Positions 21,130 through 32,079 of a stretch of 64,000 nt of DNA are shown here, in pieces. The notes beneath the pieces were generated by a model, which was given only the letters and a program-made list of their open reading frames with translations, was not told the origin of the DNA and did not search any database. The first letter of the stretch is position 1, and each line of letters opens with the position of its first letter. Origin of the DNA: Coix lacryma-jobi var. lacryma-jobi (Eukaryota; Streptophyta; Magnoliopsida; Poales; Poaceae); the NCBI GenBank assembly GCA_009763385.1, contig VDCT01000286.1, forward strand, positions 1 to 64,000. Reading direction: 5' to 3'. The position numbers were made by a program, and so were the translations under genes.

Positions 21130-21371
21130 GGCCTTTTTCAGTTCGCGAAATATGTTGGGAAAAGTTACTGTAGCACTTTCGTTGTTATTTGATAAACTTT
21201 GTCCAAACATGACCTAACTAGACTCAAAAGAATAATCTCAACATGAGCAAACTAAAAGTACAATTAGTTATTTTTTTACCTACATTTAATGCTCCATGCA
21301 TGCGTCTAAAGATTTGATGTGACAGTTACTATGCAAAATATTTTGGGCACTTTTGGGATCTGAACGTGGCC
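21130..21371. mobile_element. GGCCTTGTTTAG-family MITE (242 bp), TSD TGA
   Basis: It starts GGCCTTTTTCAGTTCGCG and ends GAACGTGGCC. TGA flanks both sides (21127-21129, 21372-21374). The interior words TTACTGTAGCACTTTCGTT and TTTAATGCTCCATGCATG are typical of this grass MITE family. Confidence 0.8.
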
Positions 21372-21374
21372 TGA

Positions 21375-21910
21375 GCTTGTTTAGTTGTAGGCTATAAAAT
21401 TTTTTAAATGTCACGTCAAATGTTATATAGAATCTATTCGTAAATCGTGAGACGAATTTTTTAAACCTAATTGATCTGTCATTAACCTAATCCCTCTGTC
21501 CCATTGAAAGTGTCGTTTTAGACTTTCCAGAATTCTTGTTTCACTGTTCGTCTTATTCAAATTTTTTCTATAAATATTATTTATTTTGCTATGACTTATT
21601 TTATCATTAAATATACTTTGATGATGATTTATTTATTTTATTATTTGTCTAAAATTTTTGAATAAGACGAATGGCCAAAGAAGAAATCTGAAAGGTCTAA
21701 AACGACACTTTTATTTGACGGAGGGAGTATTTATTACTGAATCACTTTAGTATCAAATTATAGACTAATTAGATTTAAAAGATTCATTTCGCAAATTACA
21801 TGTAAACTGTGTAATTAGTTATTTTTAGTCTATATTTAGTACTTCATATACGTGTCTAAAGATCTAATGTGGCAGGGTGTAATTTTTTTAGTTGAGATCT
21901 AAACAAGGCC
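21375..21910. mobile_element. Tourist-like MITE interrupted by a Stowaway MITE
   Basis: The outer copy begins GCTTGTTTAGTTGTAGG and ends TCTAAACAAGGCC at 21910. Its halves rejoin across the inner element at 21490-21727. It shares the GTGTAATTAGTTATTTTTAG block with the copy at 18891. The left terminus is decayed and directly follows the TSD of the preceding MITE, so its own TSD is unclear. Confidence 0.7.
21490..21727. mobile_element. Stowaway MITE (238 bp) nested in the Tourist-like MITE, TSD TA
   Basis: Left ATCCCTCTGTCCCATTGAAA and the complement of the right end CTCCCTCCGTCAAATAAAA are inverted repeats that continue through GTGTCGTTTTAGAC on both sides, a pairing of about 33 bases. TA flanks at 21488-21489 and 21728-21729. 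Confidence 0.88.
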
Positions 21911-24002
21911 AAGGGAGCCAACTAATTCTAGTTTTTTTTATAAGTTGGGTGGTTAGATAGTTCAAAATAAGCTATAAGGTGGACTAAATGGTCTGTTTGG
22001 TTGTGGGTTTTTTAGCTGTTTGTGATTGTTTCAATAGTGTTATGTGAAAGAGATTTAAACCACAGCTGGCCGCCGCTGCTGAAAAATTCAGGTTTTGTTT
22101 TTTAGTTTGGTGTCGGGCCTATTTATTTTTCTCTCGAAATCACTGCGCTCTTCCTTCAAAACAATCTAATGCTTCTATTGCGCACTTATTATTAATTTAT
22201 TACCATGGTATACCATGGCAGTACAATAGAGAGGGTAAATAAACGGTGAAAGAAAGCCGTGACGATTTCCTTGCAATTTCTCTCTACCAGTACTTTTTTT
22301 TTTGCGAGACTCTACCAGTACTTTTGCCGACGTCAGGTCACCGAGAGATACTGCTCTGCTCTAGTTTCACGCCACACTTTTTCTCCGGTGTCCCCAGTGC
22401 ATTCCGTTTGCGCGCTTTTCCACCAGCCCCAACGGCTTTTGACGCCGTGAGGAGTGTCATGCAAGGAACACTGCACTGCCTCTCTTTTTTTTTTTTTTTT
22501 TTTTACTACGAGCACTACTCTACTGCACCTTTCTGTAGTTCACCGGCTGCAAGCGCCGAACGTGGGCCATGCGAGGCGGTGGCAGCAAAAAGGGCTTGTG
22601 AAGATCGAATAGCGGTGAAAGTGAAAATCTATGCACAATATAAGTAGAATATCTAGTGTTAACATTCAATAAAAAAACCATCTGATGGAAGGCCACGCCA
22701 AAAGTACACTATAGTTAATTTAGTTACATTCAAATTTCTAATAAAAAAGCCATAGCCTACCCAAAACAGTCTTGCCACGACACTAGCCTCCAGACTTTTA
22801 TTCATTCAATAAGAGATGCACGCACACGCAGACACGTTGTTTGCATTCCGAAGTACTCCCACGTTTCGTTTTCACGAAAAAAACATCTTTAACTAAATAT
22901 TTATTATATATAATTATTATTATTGAAAAGATCTTCAAATCTAGTTTTTTAATAAATTTATTTGAAGAAATAAATATTACACATATTTACTATAAATTGA
23001 GTTAAATTAACGGCAAGCACACCAACGACGATACTTATTTAGGGACCGAGAGAGTACGAAGTCCAAACTCGCTAAAACAAATTGACTCTGATTTAAAATT
23101 TTAAAGAGGGTCGTACATGGTTCAAGGCTAAAGCTGAGAAGACACTCACCTTAACTTCTGCTAGTCACCAAAGAGGGTCACTAAAGATTTGGTACAAGAT
23201 AGGGTGTTGGAGGTCGCGATGGAGGTAATACACTCACCGACGGAGGTGCTTAGTCCACAAGCAAGGAGAAAAGGTGGCAAGGACCATGGAGGTGAAGTGC
23301 TCAACATGAAGATAGAGATGGATGGAAATGGAAGCAAAGAGGCAAATTATAAAAAGAGTAGGGATTTGATTTTGCTGGCCACATTGTGTAGAGAAGGGAA
23401 TGTCAGGTATAGGATAAATAAGCATACTATAAGAAGGGGTTTTCTTATGCTAATATGGTTATCTATTGCCATAAGGTGAGGAATAACATTGCATATGTGT
23501 TAGATCTAGTGATACAGTGATAAAGCAAGAAAACCTTTGAAAAATGTTTTTTGATAATACTTAGTGCTAAAGGTGTGTGGTTAGAAGGTGTAGAGAGGTC
23601 ACCAGAAGTGTGTAGTGTGGCATCTGAGTTGCCCACTTGATTTTGACCAACAATATCATTGGTGAAGTATTCAGTAGAGGCACGTTATCTTCCGGTGGCA
23701 CCAGAGAGACGAGCATAGAAGCTTTGTAACAGTGTCATATGCCAGGCAGATTCAGGGCATAGAAATTGATACTCCTTATGAGTACTGGTGGCACTAGAGA
23801 GACGAGCACAAAAGATTGGTGGATCATGAGTTGCATCATTGTTAACTTCTTATGAGTACAAGTCTACCAATTGACACTCTATTTTTGAATTTGAATAAGT
23901 TGGAATATTTAATGCCCACCCATTTTACATTAGTTCTTATGGGGCTTGTAGTAGTCACCATGTATTGCCTTGGGCGGTTGAAATATTAGCAACTAGATAG
24001 AG
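21911..24002. other. Intergenic DNA; partly old Copia LTR-like sequence
   Basis: No gene is supported. A 16-bp palindrome is at 22203-22218, a repeated CTCTACCAGTACTTTT word at 22281-22325 and a 20-T run at 22485-22504. From about 23170 to 23620 the text resembles SIRE-type Copia LTRs (AAGATRGRGATGG and ATATGGTTATCTA-like words also seen near 30400-30630). A 22-bp direct repeat (GGTGGCACYAGAGAGACGAG) occurs at 23694 and 23787. Confidence 0.45.
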
Positions 24003-25060
24003 TGTAATAGGTCGAGATGGCGGACTAGAGAGGGAATAGTCTTTTCTAAAACTAATTGCAATGATGAACCAAATAATATGTGGAATTAAAACTAGTGGTT
24101 AGCCAAGACTACACCCCTCTACCTCTATTCTCAAGCACCTTACAAAGAAACTAATTAAGCAACTAAGGTGTCAGGCTAGCAAGAGCTCACTTGAACAATT
24201 CTAGATTGCAAGTTCAGACAAACCTATGCAACCAGTACTCAAGCATCCGGGGAGCTCCTACACATGCTAGTATGCAAAACACACAAAGCCTAAGCTCACT
24301 AGCACTATTCAACAGCAAGGCTACACAAGCCAAACTTTAGAGCTCAAAATTACACTCTTGGCTCTCAATCCTTCACTCAAATTAGCAAATCCTGAATGCA
24401 CACACAGTTGGCTCTCAATCCCTCACTCAAATTAGAACCAGGCTTGAGAGGGAGAGGAAAGGGAGGAGGTGGACCTTCAATGTCTCAACCTTGCTCACAT
24501 AGGGCACTCAATCTCTCATAGAAATCTTAACACAAACCATGGGAGAGAGAAGAGAAGAACCCTAGCTCAAAGATGCAACAATGGGGAATGGGCTTGAGGA
24601 GGAAGAAGAAAGGAGGAGAGATAGCGTTACCCCCTCTCACACAGGCTCCATCAGTACTCAGTCTCGCACTGGAAATTCCAGTTGGCAAGGTCTGGAAATT
24701 CTAGAGCGGGAGCAGACCAAATGCCCCTAATGGCTTTTTGTATCCAATGGTCCAAAGGTGCATACCTTCTACTTTTTACCATAAATTTCTAGAAGATAAG
24801 TGCAACAAGCCAGTGCAGGTCTGCATAGAAATTCAAGATGGTTGAACAAGAAATTCTAGTCTTGTGTGCACAGAAAGTCCATTTTCATGTGCTATCTCTT
24901 CTCACAAGCACCAAACAAATTTAGCACTTGAGATAGCTCTCCACGATGAAATTTCCCAGCTTTCTCATGCATCTCACCAAATCTATAAAAAATCAAATTT
25001 AAATTGCATTGGATCTCAAAGTTTTAGTCCATCAAGCAGTACCTCATTTCATGTTTAGTC
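24003..25060 (-). repeat. Probable old Copia LTR fragment, reverse orientation
   Basis: The plus strand starts TGTAATAGGTCGAGATGGCGGACTAGAGAGGG at 24003 (shown here in part). Its complement has the CCCTCTCTAGTCC-type 3' terminus of SIRE/Maximus LTRs. No primer-binding site lies to its left, so it is a solo or truncated copy. The right boundary is uncertain. A 27-bp direct repeat with a 50-base offset is inside (24359 and 24409). Confidence 0.5.
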
Positions 25061-25080
25061 CATTAAAGATTCTCCTGAAT

Positions 25081-26033
25081 TGTTAGGATGTGGCAGACCC
25101 CTAGTGGACTCTGTAGTTGAACCCTAGACCGACCCGAAAACATTGGGTCGACTCTGTTTTAGTAACACTATTTTTATTTTTTAGGTACTGGGTAGTTGGG
25201 TCATCTGCATCCTGATTCTTGACTGCCGAGGAGAAACTTTCTATTTAAATTGATGCTTTCCAAAATTTATCATTAGAAACAACTTTTTTGTTTATGATTT
25301 GATTGATTTTAGTTTGTCCCAACACTAGGCGTTTCAAGGAAGGTTTCCTATTAATAAAATTATTGAAGCTGATAGTATGGGAGGAAGTTGTGTTATTAAT
25401 AAATGATTGTTGGATATCATTTAGTGAGCACTAATAGTGTTGCCAACTAGAAGGCTTCAAACATCGGTGATCCCCTGAAGGACTAAACTAGAGATTGTAA
25501 GGTGCTTGGGCTCTAATTTTGTGGGGCTCTTGTGCTTGGCCTTGCGGGCGATGCGAAGAGCAAATATAGTGGTTTAGTGGTTGTTGGTGCACCTTTTGAT
25601 TGAGCTAGCTCATAATCCAGTGCTCAAGTTGGAGCCTACCTTCAGGGGTAGTTGAGCTAGCTAAGGACCTGTAATCCTTGGACATGCTAGAATAAGGACA
25701 AAAGTAACCAACATGCTACAAAACATTGGGGATAAATTTTGTCTCTCCTTTTATGTTGCTTGCACCTTCTAGTGTGTGTAGTTATTTTGTTCACTAGCTT
25801 GTTTGCCTTGTGTAGTTGCTATAGTTTCCAGTGTTCTTAGTTAGTAGTTCATTTCTAATTGCTAGCTTGTTGTTACCTTTGCTAATAGAATTGTGTAGGG
25901 GTGCTCTTCTTAGACTAGGCTTGAGTAGTTATTATTAGGGCCATATTCTTGTTTAATAAGTTTCCTTGTGTTGTACATTATAGAAATTTTAATTAAGCTA
26001 TGCACCCCATCTAGCCATCTAGAGATCATTTCA
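25081..26033 (+). repeat. Old Copia LTR, forward orientation (start uncertain)
   Basis: The right end is well defined: GCACCCCATCTAGCCATCT runs to TTTCA at 26033, followed by a Met-type primer-binding site. The left end at TGTTAGGATG (25081) is a guess from the TG terminus. The sequence is strongly mutated. Confidence 0.5.
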
Positions 26034-26035
26034 CA

Positions 26036-26048
26036 TGGTAACAGAGCC
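26036..26048 (+). other. Decayed Copia primer-binding site
   Basis: TGGTAACAGAGCC differs by one base from TGGTATCAGAGCC and sits two bases after the LTR end. Confidence 0.75.
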
Positions 26049-26109
26049 AAATCACCGTGCAAATCAACATTTTCACAATCTTAGGTGTAAAAGATTGCAA
26101 CAAATAATG

Positions 26110-26440
26110 TTGGTAAGCCATCCCACTTTCATGGCACAAATTATGACTAAGAGAAGGATGTATGACCATCTCAAGGCAATGGGGAGAGGAATTTAGAGTG
26201 TGATGGTTTATGAATTTGTTCTACTTGATATCAAGAACCCGTCTAAAGAGAAGAAGAAAAGCTACAATTCAATGATCAAGCACTTAATTGAATCTATGAG
26301 GCACTTGATCCCAATGTTTTTAAATCTATCAAAGACTTGAAGATGGCTTACAAAGTGTGAAAGAGGTTGGAGGAGACATATTAGGATACCTCTACTATCA
26401 AGGATGCAAAGCTATACATCTTCAAGGACAAGTATGCATG
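26110..26440 (+). pseudogene. Copia gag N-terminal remnant
   Basis: Downstream of the primer site the plus strand gives an FHGTNYD-like start, then RRMYDHLKAMGRGI followed by TAG where gag proteins have Trp, then SVMVYEFVLLDIKNPSKEKKKSYN. In another frame it reads YEALDPNVFKSIKDLKMAYKVW and LYIFKDKYA. These are the DUF4219/UBN2 blocks of Copia gag. Stops and shifts show an old, dead copy. The element stops being recognisable after about 26440. Confidence 0.75.
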
Positions 26441-26945
26441 AATCCTAGGCCTAATGGCTAGTTTTTTGAACCTAACAGCTAGTTTGGTCAAAGTGCGGAT
26501 TATCCATGGATCTGCATGGATCATTCGCATGTTAATGAGTATTTATATCCCATTACACTTGATTGGAGGGGTTGTTGCTACCAACCCACGCCTATAGTTG
26601 AAGCAAAAGCCTCTCCAACTCTCTCCACTCCCTCTAGTGAGAATTCAAGTGAAGTCTTGTGAGATGGGTTAATAACTTGAGAAATTAGGTGATTATGAAC
26701 ACAAGAGAGCAATCTAAATCCCTCGAGCACTTGTGGGCTTTGTTAATTGTTTGTGAACTATTTGTTACTCTTGGAGGTTATGTCTCTTAGATGGCTAGGA
26801 GTCGCTCAAAAAGATCTTGTGCTTGTGGTGAGCCATGAAAAGGTTTGTGAAGGCACAATCTTCTTCTTCGTAAGGGAATACATAAATATAGTGAAGCAGT
26901 TAAAGTGGTCAAATGAAACCTGGCTTGAGTTTGGCCTTTGATGGT
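26441..26945 (+). other. AT-rich stretch, possibly more of an old Copia LTR
   Basis: No gene. The wording around 26640-26940 (TTGTGAGATGGG, GAGCACTTGTGGGC, CTTCGTAAGGGAATAC) loosely resembles R/U5 text of Copia LTRs, but no ends or TSD can be shown. Confidence 0.35.
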
Positions 26946-28892
26946 TGTTGACGGTAGATAACTCCTATTTTAAACCGTCAACTAACCCCATAATGATCCA
27001 AAGAGTGTAACTATAGGGTTTGATTCTAACGAGTTCCACGAGTTGTGTTGTTCTCACTTGTTTTGCAGGATATTCAATATTTCATCATCATAAAAAGTAT
27101 CTCAAGTGAAGAATCAGAGCACACCATTGTGACGAGCTCATCGAGATGATCGAAACAGACATATTACTTGCCATATTTGGAGTCCCGGAGCGAGAGTCCT
27201 CAATCAATACGACTTGGAAGACTCTGGAACCCTCTAGAAGCATCATCCATATAAAGATCAGGGGTGTAACATACAAGATTCCATCAGCTACAAAATACCA
27301 GATTTATCCAGCGACCAGACAGGAAGATGACAATAAGGAATCCAACCATGCCAGGACTCATTGCGCAAACCAATCGAACAAGGACTCTAGGCGAATAAGG
27401 AAGATACGAGAAGACTTCCGACCGAAGGGGGGAGTCTGGCAGCGGCCAGGGGAGGCCGACTGGCCTCAACCCTAGGCCGGCCGGCCTGGGCCCACCTGGC
27501 AGCCAGCCAGCCTTCGTGCGACGTGACCTAACCGACCTCTACTTTGTATCTTGACCGTTGTTCAAGGTCGGTTTGATCCGAGGGCTACGGTTCACCCCAT
27601 AGGGCTATATAAGAAACCCCAGGCGCCCCTCCTGGAGGCATCTTCAGATCAATCGCTTCATAATTTAGTCTTCAATCATTTAGTTCAGAGGTAGCCTTGA
27701 GAGGACAACCAAGAGCTCCACCATCCAAGTACGTAGCTAGAATAGAATTAGAAGAGTCGAGGGAAGCTCGGATTCCAGATCTAGTCAGGAGGAGGCTAGG
27801 TAATTAGCCTTGTAACTTCTCTCTTGTATCAACATTGTTCTTCTATTTGTCTAATTTCTTCTAGTTTATCATCTTTGTGTTCTAATTGTGTTCTAGTTCA
27901 TCTTCTAGTTCATCTAGTTCATCTATGTGTTCTAATCTAGTTCTAATTACCTTTCTAGTTCATCCTAGTGTTTTAATCTACTTCTAATTGTTCTTCTAGT
28001 TCTTATTCATCTTCTAGTTCTTGTTCTAGTTGATACTTGTCATGACTTGTTACTATTTGATGTTCATAATTATAATGTTCATCGTCTACTTTGATTATTG
28101 TCTAGCATAGCTAGGGTATCTTTATGTTTATGCACTTGTTCGTATAGCGCTCATTTTGTCGATCGCGGGATGAGTGGTAGTCAATCTTGTGTAAGCGTTG
28201 TGCTTATACTGTATACCTGCGAATGCACCCTATATTCTGGGCCCTCAGTGGTAGTTTGCGAGTGACTCTTTATAGCCTTGTTGATTCCTCTGTAGTCCAC
28301 TCCCGAATATAGGCCAGTATACCTGGTCACCCAGAGGGGATAGACTCTGTCTGATCCTCCATGCATGATGTCTCCTGCGTATAAATATAAGTTATTCTAA
28401 CCATGATTGCTAAACTTAATTGCACTAATTTATGTAGTCTATGACCTATAATTAGAACCATATTAGGAAGTTAATATGTCTCTTTCTAGTTCTAATTATG
28501 ATCTAACCTTGGATGAGAATGCTCTGTAAACTCTTTTCGGTTTACTCTGTTCTATTCATTTACCTTATTTATCATATATGATTGATTCCTGTGTTGAGTA
28601 GATCTAGTTGAACTCTTATCATAATCATATATTGTGTGTTTATAGTTAGTAGATGTTTATCTCCTATCACTCTCTTAAGTCTTAGAAGTAGGGGCATAAT
28701 ATAAATAACGATAGCTTGGAGACTCTCTTAGGTGAAATGCTACAATGGATGTATTTTATCTATGCGCTTACGGATAATCTCGTTTCATATTTTATAAGGG
28801 CATGATCATAAATACAACCCACATCTTTAGTGTCGCTGCTAGTGGTGACAGCCTAGCGTTAAAGGTAATGTTGTTAGATTTGTCTACCTACA
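26946..28892 (+). repeat. Huck-like Gypsy LTR (about 1.95 kb) with primer site
   Basis: The LTR opens TGTTGACGGTAGATAACTCC and repeats the complement-like ACCGTCAACTAACCCC shortly after, a layout I know from Huck-type grass LTRs. It ends CTACCTACA at 28892 and is followed by a decayed tRNA-Glu-type primer site. A TATA box (CTATATAAG) lies at 27605-27613. A degenerate TTCTAGTTCATC repeat fills 27890-28040. The body of the element is missing. Family naming is inference. Confidence 0.7.
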
Positions 28893-28896
28893 TTTC

Positions 28897-28914
28897 TGGC
28901 ATCGTTATCTGGAG
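28897..28914 (+). other. Decayed tRNA-Glu-type primer-binding site
   Basis: TGGCATCGTTATCTGGAG matches the known TGGCGCCGTTGCCGGGG pattern of Huck-like elements apart from a few changes. It sits four bases after the LTR end. Confidence 0.6.
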
Positions 28915-30763
28915 TGATGCTAAGAGATGTCAACAATGGTCACTCTTGGTTTCCTTAATAATGGAGATGTAGGTGCTTCTTAGTAGGAGCCAAATTTTAG
29001 GAAACAAATCCTTGGTCTTCACTTTTGTTGGATTGTTTTTGTTTATATTTTTTGATTTGTTCATTCCACTTGATCTACTTTGTTGTGTGCTTATGAGTAC
29101 ATGCAAGTACTTTGTGGATTTGCTATTTGGAATGTAAAGAAGCACATCTTCCAAGTTGACTTAAACTAGAACTCAATAGGTATAGTTTTATTTGACTTTG
29201 TAGTATTTCCTGAGTAAAGCGTGGATAATCCTCTCGAGTATAAAATGTGTGGAAAATTCATGTGAATGCATGATTTTTAGTAGTTTTTACCCTTGAAATG
29301 GAAGGTCACAAATGGAGGAACATCTAGTTTTTCGTAGTATTTGCATAACTTGTTTGAATGCAAAAACCTTAATATGTCAAAACTAGATGTTTTGATAACA
29401 TGTTTAGTTGTAGGCTTGTTTGTTTCTAATAATATGTCAAACATGACGAGATTATCTCACTTTGAATCCATTTACCCCAATATCTCCAATGTAAGTTTCA
29501 TACATGACTTAGAACAAAATATTTCATAAACTATTACAATGGAAGTTTTTTATTCTTTATGGCCACACCATTGTGAAAAAAAATTTAGTGATGAAGGACA
29601 AGATAGTACTATGCATTTTTACTACTTCCTCCTCAAATATAAAGCCAACAACATTGTCATATTGATTCTATTTTTAGACAACTATTCAATAGAATAAATT
29701 GTATTGGTGGGCAAAGCTGATATTTTATTATTGCATTCAAATGATAAAGATCGTTGACCACAACGTACCACAATATCCTTTAGATTTATTTTTTTATTGT
29801 TACATGGGTTTGCAATTTTGAAATACTTCCTATCGACAATAACATTTTAGATATAGATGTCAACTTTATTAAGGTTTGGTGATTAAATATCTCTTAAATA
29901 TTGTTGCACTTAAAATTGGCTTTATAGATTCATGGTTATATTTTTGGCCATGCTGATTTGTTTCATGAAAAGCATTTGATGCTTGGAGGGAGTATTATGC
30001 TTACTACTCCTTCTTAAATATTTATGCTACACTATTGACAACATACATGGAATTTGAACCTTAAACACACAACACACCTTATAGAAAACCAAGGAATCAT
30101 GGTTTTTTAAAGTTCAATATGACAATCATTTGTTGCATCATTTATTTGTCACGTCAAGTTTTGGAATAAAAGCATAAATTTATACTTGCCGATCATGGCT
30201 ACCGCGTTTTGTAATATCCAATACCCCTGTGCTATTCTAGTTATTGCTCTCTTGCCATTTTGAACTAGAATACAGTGCCTTATGAGAGTATCATGAGTAG
30301 TGGCAGCGCGGAAAGCCCTAGTTTGGTTTTGGCTAATTGATGGAACCTATTGGACTAACTCTATGCTTAAGTGTGATTATAGATAAGTTGGTCCAAGTCC
30401 AAGTGGTGGAGATAGATGACACTCATGTGATGGAGATAGCCAAGATTGTGATCATGTGCTCCAACATGGAAATAAAGAAAGAGAAAAACAAAATGGGCTC
30501 AAGGCGAAGGTATAAATATAGGATCATTTTGTTTTTACAGATCAAGACGCAATAGAGTGTGTGATCGGGTTGAGGATAGATAACCATACTATAAAGAGGG
30601 AAATCTTTAATTACAATGGTTATCTAGTGCCACTAAGTGTGATTTCATTTGCATATGCATTGCTCTTAGTGATATGGTGAGATGGATGAGTTTAACTCTA
30701 AAAAGTCTTTGTGAAATAATGCTAACTCAAGTGCTAATTTGTTCTATTTCTTTTGGAAGAGAT
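28915..30763. other. AT-rich intergenic DNA and old Copia LTR-like text
   Basis: No gene is supported. A possible Stowaway-like MITE is at 29625-29992. From about 30320 to 30760 the sequence resembles SIRE-type LTR interior (GTTTTGGCTAATTGATGG, GGCTCAAGGCGAAGG) but lacks clear ends. Confidence 0.45.
29625..29992. mobile_element. Possible decayed Stowaway-like MITE, TSD TA
   Basis: It starts CTTCCTCCTCAAATATAAAG and ends CTTGGAGGGAG between TA dinucleotides. The inverted repeat is short and imperfect and the 368-bp length is long for this group, so confidence is low. Confidence 0.4.
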
Positions 30764-30769
30764 AGCACT

Positions 30770-31288
30770 TGAAAGGAGGGAAAAAATTGAGAAGCTTTGC
30801 ACATAACAGTGAACCCTCAACCAAATATCTTCTTAGCCCTAGCCGGATATTCCGTTCATTTTCAGCTCACCTCAGTTCGCAAGATCGAGAGCCATTTCTC
30901 GGATATTTATTTGAGCCTACCCGGATATTCCGGTAAATATTAGTTCAACTCATTTGCGTATATAGTAAGGTGTTTCTCGGATATTTATTCGAGCCTACCC
31001 AGATATTCCCGGTTCAACTCAGATCTAACCGTTGGGAGGGTGAGCTGAATGTTTTTTTAGGGGTGTGCTGCCCCCTCCTCTCTCCATTCTTCTTCCTGAC
31101 TTGTTCATTTGAAATCCAAAAGGAAGAACAAGCTCTCCCATCCCTCTCCTCTTTCACTCCCAAGGATTTGTCCTCTATTCAAGTGAGAGATCGAGCTCTA
31201 GTGATTGATCTTGAGAGCTTTACGAACATCTCCCTCTCCTCTCCATCTCCTAACTTGTTGCTCATTTGGGAGAGGATTTTGGGCAAAC
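30770..31288 (+). repeat. Solo Copia LTR, left part (host of the nest), TSD AGCACT
   Basis: It begins TGAAAGGAGGG, with AGCACT just before it (30764-30769). The LTR is interrupted at 31288 and resumes at 61676. The joined LTR is about 1280 bp. This half contains a 78-bp direct repeat (30895 and 30973) with GGATATTCC cores. Confidence 0.8.
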
Positions 31289-31776
31289 TGTGGGGATATT
31301 ACCTCCGTATACCCCCATGGACCTACTTGGGCCCTTCGTCAAGGACAGCCCAGCTCGCGAGGCCAAGCACACGACCACTCGCTGTGCTCGTCAAGGACTC
31401 TCTAGAAGCCTTGCCCGCCACGGAAGATCCTAGAGTTAGATCCGGATTCCTTGCCTTAAGGAACCACTTGTAATCTGATAAACTCGACAACTGTAACCCT
31501 GCTCCCCGACTAAATAAGCGAGCAGGGACCCCCTCTCACCTCAGGTCCATCAGACCCGAGATCAACTCAGATCCCATCGGATCATCCAATCCAATACAAA
31601 CCAGCCACCAGAACACAGGACGTAGGGTATTACGGCGACTTGTCGGCCCGAACCTGTCTAAATCGCCGTCTCACGTCCCTGTGTCTACGCTTTGCAGACA
31701 TCTCGCACGCCTCCACCGCTTAATCTACTACCTTGGGCATACCCCTCGGTAGACTATCGACCATATTTCGTCGACA
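31289..31776 (+). repeat. 5' LTR of the non-autonomous element
   Basis: Starts TGTGGGGATATTACC, ends TTCGTCGACA. It differs from the right LTR by about 16 substitutions plus small indels (about 3.3%). Its TATA region reads CTAAATAAG where the right copy keeps CTATATAAGG. Confidence 0.93.
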
Positions 31777-31778
31777 GT

Positions 31779-31796
31779 TGGCGCGCCGGGTAGGGG
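31779..31796 (+). other. Primer-binding site, tRNA-Arg(CCU) type
   Basis: TGGCGCGCCGGGTAGGGG starts two bases after the LTR. Its complement is a tRNA 3' end with a CCTAC T-stem strand and terminal CCA. The GTAGG partner strand is present in the tRNA fragment at 60656-60685. Confidence 0.85.
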
Positions 31797-32079
31797 TGTG
31801 TGCTACGACATCATGATCTACCAAGCGGTCATCTTCCTTGACTCCATGATCCTCTTGAGCTCGGCGTCTCCTTCCAGATCGGATCTATCATCTGGACCAT
31901 TGGTGATGCCGTCTTCGCTCCGGAGATCGTGGATCCCGCGCAGCTTCCTGCGTCAGACCCTCGCCGTCCACCATCACGCCATCACGCACACCAGCGCCAT
32001 GCGCGCCAAGATCCATCTGCCGCGACGACCTGCTCGAGGCCATCGACTGGGCCAAGAGGATCACCGACTGCATCAACAT
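31797..32079 (+). other. Leader of the non-autonomous element
   Basis: Low-complexity C-rich leader between primer site and minisatellite. An open frame from 31812 exists, but its composition gives no recognisable gag motif. Confidence 0.5.
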
